Notes: generated from the letters alone by a model not told the origin. DNA of 64,000 nt from Aquimarina agarilytica ZC1 (GCF_000255455.1 NZ_JH621261.1:35451-99450), one strand, 5' to 3'. Numbered from the stretch's first letter, positions 1 through 9,413 are shown. Translations and numbers: made by a program.

Positions 1-31
1 TTTCATAAGTGAGTTTGGTCTCTACTATTTT

Positions 32-1441
32 TTAGCGTAATTCTAATAAAACTACATTTTCTACGTGATGTGTTTGTGGAAACATATCAACGGCTTGAGT
101 TTTACTTACTTTATAACTTTCATCTAATAACGCTAAATCTCGTGCTTGTGTGGCACTATTACAACTTACATATACAATTTTTTTAGGAGCTATACTCAAA
201 ATTTGAGCAACGACATCTTTATGCATTCCATCTCGTGGAGGATCAGTAATAATTACGTCGGGCATTCCATGTTGATCCACAAAACCAGCAGTAAATACTT
301 TTTTCATATCACCTACATAAAACTCTACATTATCAATTTTGTTATGTTCGGCGTTTATTTTAGCGTCGGCAATGGCTTCGGGGACAGACTCAACACCTAT
401 GACATGTTTTGCTTTTTTGGAAACAAATTGAGCAATAGTACCAGTACCTGTGTATAAATCATAGACTAATTCATTTCCGGTTAAACCGGCAAAATCTCTA
501 GTAATTTTATAGAGTTCAAAGGCTTGTTCGGAATTGGTTTGGTAAAATGATTTAGCGTTAATTTTAAAGCGCAAACCTTCCATTTCTTCTTCAATGAAAT
601 CTTTACCATGGAAGCAAATTACTTCTTGATCATATATGGTATCATTTCCTTTTGTGTTTACTACATATTGTAATGAAGTAATTTCAGGAAATTGTTCTTT
701 AATATAGTTAAGTAATAACGTTCGTTTTTCTACATCTTCATAAAAAAATTGTACCAATACCATAATTTGATTGGTAGAAGTTGTACGAATCATTAATGAG
801 CGTAAAAGTCCTTGTTGGTTACGTGCATTAAAAAAAGGAAGCTCGTTTTTAGTAGCAAATTCTTTAACCTTTGTTCTAATAGCGTTACTAGGATCTGCTT
901 GTAAATGACACTTATTTAAATCTAGAATTTTATCCCACATGCCCGGGATGTGAAAACCAAGGGCATTACGATCATTAATTTGCTGATCACTTTTTATTTC
1001 GTCTAATGATAACCAACGACTATCACTAAATGAGAACTCCATTTTATTTCGGTAAAAGTATTTTTTTTCTGAACCTAAAATAGGTGTAATTTCTGGTAGG
1101 TCTACTTTACCAATTCGTTGCAGGTTATTAACAACTTCCTGTTCTTTAAAAAACAGTTGGTGCACATAACTCATATGTTGCCATTTGCAACCACCACAGG
1201 TGCCAAAATGCTCACAAACAGGTGTTGTACGTTTGTCTGAAAGAGACTTGAAATTTGTCGCATTACCTTCGTAATAAGCTTTTCGTTTTTTGAATACTTG
1301 TATGTCAACAACATCACCAGGAATAGCATTTGTTAAAAAAATAACTTTTCCATCAGGCGCTTTGGCAATACTTTTTCCTTTAGCTCCAGCGTCTATCACT
1401 TCAATGTCCTCAAAAAAAGGTTTTGTTTTCTTTCTTCCCAT
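32..1441 (-). CDS. rlmD: 23S rRNA (uracil-5-)-methyltransferase RlmD
   Basis: RumA/TrmA-family enzyme that methylates uracil C5 in 23S rRNA using SAM. The 469-residue protein has an N-terminal TRAM-like stretch (about residues 10-65). Iron-sulfur ligands C76, C82 and C85 lie in CEHFGTCGGC, with a fourth Cys near 178. The C-terminal Rossmann methyltransferase shows DLYTGTGT, and the catalytic Cys is in VYVSCN near residue 428. The length is normal for the family. It stands alone on the minus strand, divergent from the small membrane gene at 1510. The exact uracil modified (RlmD versus RlmC/TrmA-like) cannot be settled from sequence reading; Bacteroidetes members are usually named RlmD. Confidence 0.9.
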   Translation of the reverse strand: MGRKKTKPFFEDIEVIDAGAKGKSIAKAPDGKVIFLTNAIPGDVVDIQVFKKRKAYYEGNATNFKSLSDKRTTPVCEHFGTCGGCKWQHMSYVHQLFFKEQEVVNNLQRIGKVDLPEITPILGSEKKYFYRNKMEFSFSDSRWLSLDEIKSDQQINDRNALGFHIPGMWDKILDLNKCHLQADPSNAIRTKVKEFATKNELPFFNARNQQGLLRSLMIRTTSTNQIMVLVQFFYEDVEKRTLLLNYIKEQFPEITSLQYVVNTKGNDTIYDQEVICFHGKDFIEEEMEGLRFKINAKSFYQTNSEQAFELYKITRDFAGLTGNELVYDLYTGTGTIAQFVSKKAKHVIGVESVPEAIADAKINAEHNKIDNVEFYVGDMKKVFTAGFVDQHGMPDVIITDPPRDGMHKDVVAQILSIAPKKIVYVSCNSATQARDLALLDESYKVSKTQAVDMFPQTHHVENVVLLELR

Positions 1442-1509
1442 CTTGCAAAAATAGGCTTTTTGATAGCAAAATTAATCATGAATTTATTCATTTGTACTAT
1501 TTTTGAAGC

Positions 1510-1701
1510 ATGAATAAGTATTGGCCTTTTATAAGCTTGATTTTTGCAGCTTTTTTATTGTTTTTTAACACAGGAGTAAAAGAGTACACAGTGTATTGTC
1601 AAGTTGTGGGATTGTGTTTGGGGATGTTTTCGTTGTATAAATTATCCAAATCATTGCCGGAAAAACAAGAAGAAAATGAACAAGATAATTTAAAGTTTTA
1701 A
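1510..1701 (+). CDS. small two-helix membrane protein, unknown function
   Basis: A 63-residue protein with two hydrophobic segments (about residues 5-20 and 26-45) and a charged Glu/Lys-rich tail. It starts with ATG and ends 2 nt before the start of the Smr-domain gene at 1704, so the two are almost certainly co-transcribed. No family recognised. A small membrane partner directly upstream of the Smr protein is all that the context shows. The start is the first ATG after the divergent rlmD promoter region. Confidence 0.6.
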   Translation: MNKYWPFISLIFAAFLLFFNTGVKEYTVYCQVVGLCLGMFSLYKLSKSLPEKQEENEQDNLKF

Positions 1702-1703
1702 CC

Positions 1704-2255
1704 ATGTTTGCAGTTGGGGATTATGTAATGGCTATAGATGATGATGTATATGGTCAAATAGTACGCAAGGAAAGTGATCACTATATGGTGCTTACTACTG
1801 ATGGTTTTGAGGTAGCTTATGTTTCCAATGAATTAGTACTTGATAAGAGTAAGCAAGAAGCCTTAGATTTTAGTAGAAATTTTACAGCTTTGGCTAATGA
1901 AAATAGTTCGTTTAAAAAGCGTCCTAAAACGACTATCCAAAAAAAGAAAGAAAAGCAGCAACCTCCAATGGAAGTTGATTTACATATTCATAAGTTGGTG
2001 CCTAATACAAAAGGGATGACTAATTATGATATGATGACGATTCAATTGGATACGGCCAAACGTCAATTAGATTTTGCAATAAACAAACGTATTCCTAGAG
2101 TTGTATTTATACATGGAGTAGGAGCCGGGGTTTTAAAAGCAGAATTAGAATATATGTTTCAGCGCTATGAAAATGTACGAATTAGTGAGGGTGATTATCG
2201 GAAATATGGATTGGGAGCTATGGAAATTTATATTCTTCAAAACTCACGAAATTAG
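1704..2255 (+). CDS. Smr/MutS2 C-terminal domain protein (DUF2027-like)
   Basis: A 183-residue protein. The N-terminal half (about 1-60) is a small beta-rich domain (VGDYVMAIDDDVYGQI) like the DUF2027 part of Bacteroidetes Smr proteins. A Lys-rich linker (about 72-88) follows, then the Smr domain (about 92-180) with its VDLHIH motif and the HGVGAGVLK signature. Smr domains in MutS2 and stand-alone proteins bind or nick nucleic acid, in recombination control or mRNA/ribosome rescue; which of these applies here is unknown. It overlaps the end of the convergent lipoprotein gene by 4 nt (2252-2255) and follows the small membrane gene by 2 nt. Confidence 0.85.
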   Translation: MFAVGDYVMAIDDDVYGQIVRKESDHYMVLTTDGFEVAYVSNELVLDKSKQEALDFSRNFTALANENSSFKKRPKTTIQKKKEKQQPPMEVDLHIHKLVPNTKGMTNYDMMTIQLDTAKRQLDFAINKRIPRVVFIHGVGAGVLKAELEYMFQRYENVRISEGDYRKYGLGAMEIYILQNSRN

Positions 2256-3226
2256 GGAGTCGTAGTAACAGGTGTTACTGGAGTATTTATAGGTACTACA
2301 TTAGTCATTTGTCCAGATCTAGTAAAAACCCCAAAAACAAAATTATCTCTAATTATGGTGGTGTCTCCATTTGGATCAGATAGTCCTAAATTTTCGGATA
2401 CAATAGTTGTTCGGTAAACGTTGGTAATTACATTATCAAGTAATTCATCCGCCTCAGTATTACTGGATGTATCTTCGGGGTCTAAATATTTAGCTATCCC
2501 ATTCACACCATTAACAATAGCAGGATTTCTATTTTTTATAACCACTTCATTTCGAGTTAAAATACTATCATTATCATCATCTGGATCAAGGTGGTCATTA
2601 ATGGAATCTCCATCGGTATCCCTTGCTACTCTTATCATAGAGTTATCATTTTTATCGGGATCGTCAACTAGAGCTAATTCATCTAATGTTCTTACATTAT
2701 CATTATCATCATCAATGTCTCTGTAATCGGGAATACCATCATTATCGGAATCTCTTAAATCTTCATCGTTCATATCAGCTATAAAACCTTCTTCCGTATT
2801 AGGAATACCATCCTTGTCAATATCGTCATCGGCTACAATAGCCGTTCTAATAATAATTTGTCCCTGGTTGTCGCCAATTAATTCATTAACTATAGTATTG
2901 GTATTATCGGGTACTGGAGAACAAAAGTAATCAGATCCATTTAATCTATCCGAAAATTTTCGGTATACTACTTGAGCAGCACTACCAATTTGAATACGTC
3001 TACCATTTTCATCTGTCTCGGTTAGCCCTGTAAAAACTTCGTTAAGTTCTATAGATATCACTTCATTAGAACTGTTTATGTTATATAAAACAGTTCTGTT
3101 CGTGGTATTACAAAAGGTTAATTGGTTGTCCTGAAATTCAAAATTATTAATTACAATATCTCCATCATCACATGAAAATAATAGCGATAACGAAGTAAAA
3201 AGACTAATATATTTTAGGAATTTCAT
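2252..3226 (-). CDS. lipoprotein with thrombospondin type-3 (Ca-binding) repeats
   Basis: Secreted lipoprotein with lipobox LLFSC near residue 19 of the ATG-started protein. The ATG at 3226 gives a clean signal peptide (MKFLKYISLF); an upstream in-frame TTG at 3235 is less likely. From about residue 135 to 225 it carries repeated Asp-rich loops (DKDGIPNTEEG, DSDNDGIPDYRDIDDDNDN, DTDGDSINDHLDPDDDND), the calcium-binding pattern of thrombospondin type-3/OmpA-linker repeats. The N- and C-terminal parts are not recognised. Such proteins usually sit on the outer membrane surface, where Ca2+ stiffens the repeat rod. Ligand or function unknown. It converges with the Smr gene. Confidence 0.75.
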   Translation of the reverse strand: MKFLKYISLFTSLSLLFSCDDGDIVINNFEFQDNQLTFCNTTNRTVLYNINSSNEVISIELNEVFTGLTETDENGRRIQIGSAAQVVYRKFSDRLNGSDYFCSPVPDNTNTIVNELIGDNQGQIIIRTAIVADDDIDKDGIPNTEEGFIADMNDEDLRDSDNDGIPDYRDIDDDNDNVRTLDELALVDDPDKNDNSMIRVARDTDGDSINDHLDPDDDNDSILTRNEVVIKNRNPAIVNGVNGIAKYLDPEDTSSNTEADELLDNVITNVYRTTIVSENLGLSDPNGDTTIIRDNFVFGVFTRSGQMTNVVPINTPVTPVTTTP

Positions 3227-3322
3227 GGAAAACAATTTTGATGGCTAATTTCTGAAAAAATAATAGGTTCTACAATACAAACGCTATGTAATATATATAA
3301 GTTGCATACTATTTTGTTTTTA

Positions 3323-3359
3323 AAAAAAAGACGCTTCTTTTTTTAAGGAAGCGTCTTTT
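3323..3359 (-). terminator. rho-independent terminator
   Basis: Inverted repeat AAAAGACGCTTC / GAAGCGTCTTTT around a short loop. Read on the minus strand the stem is followed by a run of eight T. It lies just past the stop of the thioesterase gene at 3406, so it probably ends that transcript. Confidence 0.7.
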
Positions 3360-3405
3360 GGTATGAGAATAGGACTTGTTAGTTATGAATTTATAGTAGT
3401 CAATT

Positions 3406-3954
3406 CTATTTGTCTAATTCTAGTTTAACGTTGTAATTAGTTAATTTTTCCAAATGTTCTTCCACTTTAAAACTCGAGGATTTAAATTTAGCTCTTCTAA
3501 GCTTGCCTTCCTCTTGTCTGTGTGCACTACGTACAAAACGACGTACCGCAGAAACACTATTTAAAATAAGTCCAGGGACTGCAACAGATTTACCATTTGT
3601 ATCTCTTGCAACCATGGTAAAATAAGAAGAATTACAATGCTTTTTTTCGCCAGTAGTAATGTTTTCGGCTTCGACACGAACACCTACAACCATTGATGAA
3701 CGTCCAACAAAGTTTACAGAAGCTTTCATGGTAACTAATTCACCAACTTCAACAGGTTGTAAAAAATCAACTTTATCAACACTTGCAGTTACGGCATAAT
3801 AACCAGAGTATTTGGCAGCACAAGCAAATGCAATTTGATCCATTAACGATAAAATATAACCTCCATGTATTTTTCCACTAAAATTTGAGTGGGAGGGAAG
3901 CATTAATTCTGAAATTGTAATATGCGATTCTTCGCTATGTTTAAATTGGGACAT
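3406..3954 (-). CDS. acyl-CoA thioesterase, hotdog fold (YciA/ACOT type)
   Basis: A 182-residue hotdog-fold thioesterase that hydrolyses acyl-CoA to free fatty acid and CoA in the cytosol. The central helix motif HGGYILSLMDQIAFACA (about 31-47) and the following strand (AVTASVDKVDFLQPVEVGELV) are typical of the YciA/BACH group. The C-terminal 50 residues are basic (RRFVRSAHRQEEGKLRRAKF) and extend beyond the minimal domain. Starts at ATG 3954. A terminator follows at 3323-3359. The natural acyl chain length cannot be predicted. Confidence 0.85.
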   Translation of the reverse strand: MSQFKHSEESHITISELMLPSHSNFSGKIHGGYILSLMDQIAFACAAKYSGYYAVTASVDKVDFLQPVEVGELVTMKASVNFVGRSSMVVGVRVEAENITTGEKKHCNSSYFTMVARDTNGKSVAVPGLILNSVSAVRRFVRSAHRQEEGKLRRAKFKSSSFKVEEHLEKLTNYNVKLELDK

Positions 3955-4033
3955 TATTTGTATTAATTGAGGGTTGTTCGTTGGGAGTTATCTGTTTTGT
4001 AGAACCAAAAACTAATTTCCAAAATTGGTCAAT

Positions 4034-4402
4034 CTAGTTTTTGTTAAAGTGTGGGGAACTTTCAAGCTCTGCATTTATAATAAAATACTTTGTATCACCC
4101 AACCAAGCAAAGGTTCCAAAACGTTCTTTATAAGTTAACTTTACATATTTTCCTTGGTAAGCATCCAATTTATCAATGACTTCGGTGTTTTTATCTTCGA
4201 CAGAAAAACTGAAAATTTGTGCTCCAGATATCCCTTGACTAATCTCACCTTCGTAGGTTTTAAAAAGTACTCCTTTTTTACTGAATTTAATTAATTCACC
4301 ACTACGGGTACCTTCACTATATGATGCAAAATATACAACAGCAAAGTAGCCCGCATAAATTAAACTAATACCAGCTATGATCAGGAATAATATCTTTTTC
4401 AT
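4034..4402 (-). CDS. conserved flavobacterial single-pass membrane protein
   Basis: A 122-residue protein with one N-terminal membrane helix (about 3-25), followed by a soluble beta-rich domain (YSEGTRSGELIKFSKKG, FKTYEGE). The motif YSEGxRxGxLIKFSxKG is familiar from a widespread small Bacteroidetes family. Database members sometimes carry a spurious 6-phosphogluconate dehydrogenase label, which the sequence does not support because there is no Rossmann motif. The domain most likely faces the periplasm. It lies between the thioesterase and rmuC with about 50 nt to the latter; co-transcription with rmuC is possible. Confidence 0.6.
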   Translation of the reverse strand: MKKILFLIIAGISLIYAGYFAVVYFASYSEGTRSGELIKFSKKGVLFKTYEGEISQGISGAQIFSFSVEDKNTEVIDKLDAYQGKYVKLTYKERFGTFAWLGDTKYFIINAELESSPHFNKN

Positions 4403-4454
4403 TTTTGTAAAATTTGAGATTCAAAATTAATGATTTTTTAAGTCATAAGAACTA

Positions 4455-5879
4455 TTAAATATCCTCATCATTTGCACGCGCAATAATATTTTCGGGAAGC
4501 GCCTTTTTAGCTTTTGCCCCCATTTTTTTAAGTTTTTCAACACTTGTAATTAAATTACCACGACCAGTTACTAATTTATTCATAGCCGCACTATAATCTC
4601 TTTTGGTATCGTCAATTTTTTTACCAATTCCTGTTAAATCCTTTATTAAGCCTTCAAACTTATCATAAAGTGATCCAGCTTGTTTGGCAATATCTAAAGC
4701 ATTTCGTTGTTGCTTTTCATTACTCCACATGGTATCAATAGTACGTAATGTAGCTAATAAAGTGGAAGGGGTAACAATCACAATGTTTTTTTCAAAAGCC
4801 TGATTGTACAAAGAGTTTTCTTTGTTTATAGCCACCGAAAAAGCAGTTTCGATAGGTACAAATAATAACACAAAATCTAAAGATTCAATATCATATAAGT
4901 CTTGGTAATTTTTAGCAGATAATTGATCCACATGTTTTTTAAGCGAATTAATATGCTCTTTTAAGTACACCTCTTTAAGCTCTTGCTCATCTTCGTTTAT
5001 AAAGCGCTCATAGGCAATCAAGGTAACTTTTGAATCTATAATAATTCGTTTGCCATCGGGTAATAAAATGATCACATCGGGTAAGGCTCTAGTCCCATCT
5101 TCGCGCGTAAAGTTTTGTTGTACAAAGTATTCTCGATCTTTTTCTAATCCGGATTTTTCTAGGACACGTTCCAAAACTAGTTCCCCCCAATTTCCTTGCA
5201 CTTTATTATCTCCTTTTAAGGCTTTGGTAAGGTTAGTGGCCTCCTTACTCATTTGGGCATTTAAATCTTTTAGTCCTAAAATTTGTTCTTTTAATGAAGC
5301 ATTTGTGATAATATTTTCTTTGTGAGTTTCTTCAACCTTTTTTTCAAAAGTAGTAATACGCTCTTGTAAGGGCGTTAGGATATTTTTTATATTTTCTTTG
5401 TTTTGCTCTGTAAATTTACTGGACTTTTCGTCTAAAATTTTATTAGCAAGGTTTTCAAATTCTTTAGTAAATTTTTCTTGAAGTTGTTCTGTTTCCTTTT
5501 TTTGTTCTTGGTTTCTAAGAGCTAAATTATCAAATTCAGCATTTTTACGTGTTAATTCGGTATTCAGGAATTCTTTTTGTCTTCTAATAGCTTCGCGTTC
5601 TTCAATAAGTTCACGTTTTTCAGTATTAAATTTTTCATCTAAACTGTGTAATATATGCGTATGTTTTTCTTCTAAATCAGCTATGGCGTTAGTGTGTTTT
5701 TTTTCCGCTTCCGCTAGAAGTAACTGCTCTGATGCTAATTGTTGCTGTATTATTTTTAATTGATTTTCGGATGCTGATTGCCAATTTTTCTGGCGTAAGC
5801 CACTTGTGTATTTACCAATAAAAAAGCCCACAATTAGCGCTAAAAAAATACCAATAAGTAAAATGATTTCTTGTTGCAT
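4455..5879 (-). CDS. rmuC: DNA recombination protein RmuC
   Basis: A 474-residue RmuC-family protein, proposed to limit inversions at short repeats through a PD-(D/E)XK-type nuclease domain. It has an N-terminal membrane anchor (about 4-22), a long coiled coil rich in Glu/Lys/Gln (about 25-215), then the conserved RmuC core. The core shows QGNWGELVLERVLE, YFVQQNF, PDVIILLPDGKRIIIDSKV (acidic and Lys residues of the nuclease fold) and YQDLYDIESLDFVLLFVPIE. Length is normal for the family. It is monocistronic or loosely linked to the membrane gene downstream. A hairpin at about 5978-6013 separates it from the amylase gene. Confidence 0.88.
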   Translation of the reverse strand: MQQEIILLIGIFLALIVGFFIGKYTSGLRQKNWQSASENQLKIIQQQLASEQLLLAEAEKKHTNAIADLEEKHTHILHSLDEKFNTEKRELIEEREAIRRQKEFLNTELTRKNAEFDNLALRNQEQKKETEQLQEKFTKEFENLANKILDEKSSKFTEQNKENIKNILTPLQERITTFEKKVEETHKENIITNASLKEQILGLKDLNAQMSKEATNLTKALKGDNKVQGNWGELVLERVLEKSGLEKDREYFVQQNFTREDGTRALPDVIILLPDGKRIIIDSKVTLIAYERFINEDEQELKEVYLKEHINSLKKHVDQLSAKNYQDLYDIESLDFVLLFVPIETAFSVAINKENSLYNQAFEKNIVIVTPSTLLATLRTIDTMWSNEKQQRNALDIAKQAGSLYDKFEGLIKDLTGIGKKIDDTKRDYSAAMNKLVTGRGNLITSVEKLKKMGAKAKKALPENIIARANDEDI

Positions 5880-5977
5880 TTAGTATAAAGAATTAGAAAG
5901 TCAAAGATACATTTTTGCGTTTTTAATTCCTTAAAGTGTGAATGTTTTCCTGAGTAATTATTTTAGTAGATAGATAA

Positions 5978-6018
5978 AAGAACAGCTACTCATTGTTGAA
6001 TAGCTGTTTTTAATGCTC
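5978..6018 (-). terminator. terminator after the alpha-amylase gene
   Basis: Stem AACAGCTA / TAGCTGTT with a 12-nt loop just downstream of the amylase stop codon (minus strand). A T-rich stretch follows the stem on the minus strand and another runs on the plus strand. It separates the amylase transcript from rmuC. Confidence 0.55.
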
Positions 6019-6032
6019 ATATAATGTATGAA

Positions 6033-8723
6033 TTATGGTTTTACTATTTTTTTTAGATATTCCTTTTGTCCGATGTTTACTTTAATAAAATAGATTCCGC
6101 TGTCCCTATATTTTAAATAATTAAGATGATGAGAATTTGAATTACGATTCTCGGTTGTATTATACGTTTTTAGTGTTTTTCCATTGATATCTATAATAGA
6201 TATTTCAATATCATTTTTTTCGTTGTCGGTATTCCATGCAATTACAGCATCTATGGACCATGGATTAGGGTAAATAGCAACTTCTTTTTTTAGAGTTGTA
6301 TTTAATTTTTTTGCCGAATTTTGTTCGGGATCAAAATCAAACCAAACTCCGTTGTAGTACCAGCTATCATTACATCTAAATAAATCTTCGGTTTGATTAT
6401 TGCCGTTAGTACTAAAAATCAAATTAGTACAAGTAACTCCCTCTAGGGTGATTTTATACCAATCATTAGCTTCACTTTCCATTGGAATTCCTGGCCAATT
6501 TGTAGTTAATGTAGTGGGCTCTGTATTCCAATAATATAAGCTAGGAGTAGCTAAAGTACCCTTATAATGAATAGTCATTGAATTCGATGTATCGTTGTTT
6601 TGAGTTGGATATTCATCATACCAAATATCATCAATGTACCAGCCATCTTGATTTCTAAAAAGATCTACTGTTTTATTAGCTCCAGCATCACTAAAAATAA
6701 GGTTTGTGGCAGTTGTTCCATCAAAAATATATTCGAAAATATCATTTTCTTGTGTATCATACATTAATGGTCCGGGCCAATTTACAGCAGGTAATCCACT
6801 AGGCGAAGGATTCCAATAATATACATTTACTTGTGTCCAATTGGATGGTTTTTTAAAATAAACATGCAAACCATTACCGGTTGGCTTTGTGGGAGGTGTA
6901 ATCACTACTGGGCTTGATGAGCCATCACAAGGTTCAAAAAAGCCTGCATTACAGTTTCCAATCATTCCTGGACCATTACGCACATAAATTCCAGCGGAAC
7001 CGGAGGTTACATTAAAATTAAGTGTCCCATTGGTGACATTTATTTCTCTGCCAGTTACGGCATCTCTGTAAATTCCATTTGACATTCCATTAATTGAAAA
7101 TGAAGCGCCTCCATCTTTAGCTAACCCAACAGCAACTTCACTATTTTGAAATATTCTTTTATATGCAACTGCATTACCAGGGGCATCTTTCCATGTCCAA
7201 GTTCCTTTTTGTAAGGCAGGAACAGCTTTTCTAATTGCATTTAGTTTTTTGATATGTTGGTATATTTTATTTTCCGGTGCTTGAAGCATGCTGTTACCAT
7301 AGTAAGCACGACCAGTTTTGTCAATGGATTGTCGAATGCCTGAAGCATCATGAATGTCGGCAAATTCACCAGCTTTAAACCTCATTTCGGTTCCATAATA
7401 TACACTAGGAATCCCACGCCATGTAAACATAAAATTCATACAAGCAGCTAAGTTTTCATCGGTTCCTCCATAGCGTCTATTCCAATCGTTATTGGGGCCA
7501 AAGTCATGATTATCGAGCCAAGTTACTAATGTAGATGGGTCACTATACAGGTAATCATATCTGGCAGCAGCTTTTACGGTTGGAAATGATTGTCCCTCTT
7601 CAAAAGTTCCATGAAATGTAGCCTCGGCATAAAAATCAATGACAGCCATATCCAAAGGAGCAGAGTTATTTACGGCTCCTCGCCAAGTGTAATAATGAGG
7701 GTTGGTTTCTTCGACAGGGTGTAATTCATGTCGCTTTTGTGCTACCTCACCAAAAATGAATAAATCTGGGTTTATAGCTTTAAAGGCATCAAAAAAATAG
7801 ATAACATCTTCTTTACTCATATGTTTAATGGTATCCCACCTAAAGGCATCAACCCCCATATTTATATATTTAGCGTAAGCACTAACTAAATACTCTCTTA
7901 CTTTAGAGCTGCTAGTGTTTAAGTCTGGAGTATCACCGGCTAAAGCTCTATTTTGTAAATTTTCGGTATCATCAAAACCTTGTGCAAAACCATTACCTGA
8001 ATGATGATACCATTCGGGATCTGTAGTGTCTACATAGTTTTGTTTACTAGGAAAGTTGTAATTCGCTAGGTTTTGATTAAAAGGAGCGGGCATTTTAGCT
8101 AAATTGGCTCTACTCCATAGTAAGCCATCATCTGGGTTTGGAGTAATCCCATCATATTCCCAATTGGGATTATCAATAGCAAACCAAGGTTTGGTAGGAT
8201 CTGTGTTGTATTTTATTTCGGCTACATCTTTAATACCATATCTTCCAGAATGATTCGTTACCACATCAAGGACAATTTTCATTCCTTTGGCGTGGACTTC
8301 GTTAATCAAATCTTGAAAAGTAGCACCAGGAGATTCTAATCTAGGATCTACTTTTGTAAAATCCCATGCATGGTAGCCATGGTAATCCAAAGGACTTCTA
8401 TTATGAACAATTGGTGTTATCCAAATTGCGGTAAACCCTAAATCCTTAATGTAGTCCAATCTTTCAATAAGTCCTTTGAAATCTCCCCTCCATGTAACAT
8501 CATTAGGATCAGTAATACTAGGATTAATTTCGGGATCTACATTGTATGATGACCATTCTGTAGGAGCATTATTGGTAGGATCTCCATCGTTAAATCGGGA
8601 GGTTAATAGGAAATAGATAGTTTCTTCTCTAAAATCTACTTGGGCTACTCCCATAAGCGGGACTAAGTATAGGAAAAATAAGAGATTTGCATGTACGAGT
8701 AATTTAACTTTATTTTTTTTCAT
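6033..8723 (-). CDS. secreted alpha-amylase (GH13) with two starch-binding modules and T9SS sorting domain
   Basis: An 896-residue protein. Signal peptide 1-27 (ending MGVAQ), then a GH13 (beta/alpha)8 domain with the three catalytic acids: nucleophile D297 (VDAFRWD), acid/base E326 (FIFGEV) and D407 (LDNHD). The Ca/active-site motif DVVTNH is at about 153-158. Near 560-615 there is an all-beta C domain. Two related modules at about 642-730 and 748-815 (YFKKPSNWTQVNVYYW..., IHYKGTLATPSLYYW...) resemble CBM26 starch-binding repeats. The last 70 residues (AIYPNP... to YLKKIVKP) form a type-A T9SS C-terminal sorting domain. The enzyme should be exported and act on starch or glycogen outside the cell. 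No SusCD pair is adjacent. A LacI-type operator candidate lies upstream. Confidence 0.92.
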   Translation of the reverse strand: MKKNKVKLLVHANLLFFLYLVPLMGVAQVDFREETIYFLLTSRFNDGDPTNNAPTEWSSYNVDPEINPSITDPNDVTWRGDFKGLIERLDYIKDLGFTAIWITPIVHNRSPLDYHGYHAWDFTKVDPRLESPGATFQDLINEVHAKGMKIVLDVVTNHSGRYGIKDVAEIKYNTDPTKPWFAIDNPNWEYDGITPNPDDGLLWSRANLAKMPAPFNQNLANYNFPSKQNYVDTTDPEWYHHSGNGFAQGFDDTENLQNRALAGDTPDLNTSSSKVREYLVSAYAKYINMGVDAFRWDTIKHMSKEDVIYFFDAFKAINPDLFIFGEVAQKRHELHPVEETNPHYYTWRGAVNNSAPLDMAVIDFYAEATFHGTFEEGQSFPTVKAAARYDYLYSDPSTLVTWLDNHDFGPNNDWNRRYGGTDENLAACMNFMFTWRGIPSVYYGTEMRFKAGEFADIHDASGIRQSIDKTGRAYYGNSMLQAPENKIYQHIKKLNAIRKAVPALQKGTWTWKDAPGNAVAYKRIFQNSEVAVGLAKDGGASFSINGMSNGIYRDAVTGREINVTNGTLNFNVTSGSAGIYVRNGPGMIGNCNAGFFEPCDGSSSPVVITPPTKPTGNGLHVYFKKPSNWTQVNVYYWNPSPSGLPAVNWPGPLMYDTQENDIFEYIFDGTTATNLIFSDAGANKTVDLFRNQDGWYIDDIWYDEYPTQNNDTSNSMTIHYKGTLATPSLYYWNTEPTTLTTNWPGIPMESEANDWYKITLEGVTCTNLIFSTNGNNQTEDLFRCNDSWYYNGVWFDFDPEQNSAKKLNTTLKKEVAIYPNPWSIDAVIAWNTDNEKNDIEISIIDINGKTLKTYNTTENRNSNSHHLNYLKYRDSGIYFIKVNIGQKEYLKKIVKP

Positions 8724-8827
8724 CGCTATTGAGTTGAGTTAATTTCAAAAAACCTTTTGTTTTTTTGAGAAATTTGTATTTAAAGCAATGATATATAATT
8801 ATTTGATATTAAGTTGAATAGGGTGAA

Positions 8828-8845
8828 AATGCAAACGTTTTCGTG
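8828..8845. promoter_or_regulatory. candidate LacI-family operator upstream of the amylase gene
   Basis: The sequence GCAAACGTTTTCG is centred on AAACGTTT, a perfect 8-bp palindrome with the central CG pair typical of LacI-family operators. It lies about 110 bp upstream of the amylase start, in the divergent interval with the acetyltransferase gene. Flavobacterial maltose/starch genes are known to use LacI-type regulators; the regulator itself is not in this window. The assignment is by pattern only. Confidence 0.4.
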
Positions 8846-8963
8846 TTGATAAGTTTTTGTATATTAGAATTTTACAAGATCAATTAGCCTTATAGTTCAC
8901 CTGCCGAAGGAATTATTTTTTTCAATTTATTGGGTGGATTTAATAGCATTAAATGTGTATTGC

Positions 8964-9413
8964 ATGATCAAATTAATAAGAACGAATTCTAGTAATTCTG
9001 ATTTTAGTAAACTAGTAAAACATCTTGATGCTTATTTAGCTAAAATTGATGGAGATGAGCATGATTTTTATGCGCAGTTTAATAAAATTAACGCTTTACA
9101 GTATGTGGTGGTTGCTTATGAGAATGATCAACCCATTAGTTGTGGTGCCATAAAGCAAGTTGGTAATGGTAGTATGGAAGTAAAGCGGATGTATACGCTA
9201 CCAGAATACAGAGGAAAAGGAATAGCTACAAGAGTATTACTCGAACTGGAACAATGGGCAAAAGAATTATCATATGATCAATGTGTATTGGAAACAGGAA
9301 AACGACAACCAGAAGCTATTCGGTTGTATGAAAAAAATGGCTATCAATTGATTCCTAATTATGGACAATATGTAGGTGTTGAAAATAGTCTTTGTTTTGG
9401 GAAGTGGTTGTGA
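8964..9413 (+). CDS. GNAT-family N-acetyltransferase
   Basis: A GNAT acetyltransferase of about 149 residues that moves an acetyl group from acetyl-CoA to an unknown amine. The acetyl-CoA-binding motif A is YRGKGIATRVLLELEQWA, preceded by the beta4 strand VKRMYTLPE and followed by YEKNGYQLIPNYGQY. The ATG at 8964 (MIKLIRTNSS) begins directly at the first beta strand and is preferred. An upstream ATG at 8934 would add ten residues with no domain role. It is divergent from the amylase and followed by a small lipoprotein gene with its own promoter. Substrate unknown. Confidence 0.82.
   Translation: MIKLIRTNSSNSDFSKLVKHLDAYLAKIDGDEHDFYAQFNKINALQYVVVAYENDQPISCGAIKQVGNGSMEVKRMYTLPEYRGKGIATRVLLELEQWAKELSYDQCVLETGKRQPEAIRLYEKNGYQLIPNYGQYVGVENSLCFGKWL

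Noticed and set aside
146..457. Plus-strand frame inside rlmD
   Set aside because: Antisense to a clear conserved gene; composition and lack of family support mark it as a shadow. The same applies to the antisense frames within rmuC, btuF, clpC, the phosphatase/barrel gene and others.
4034..4402. 6-phosphogluconate dehydrogenase label for the small membrane protein
   Set aside because: No Rossmann motif and only 122 residues; such labels in this family appear to be carried-over errors.
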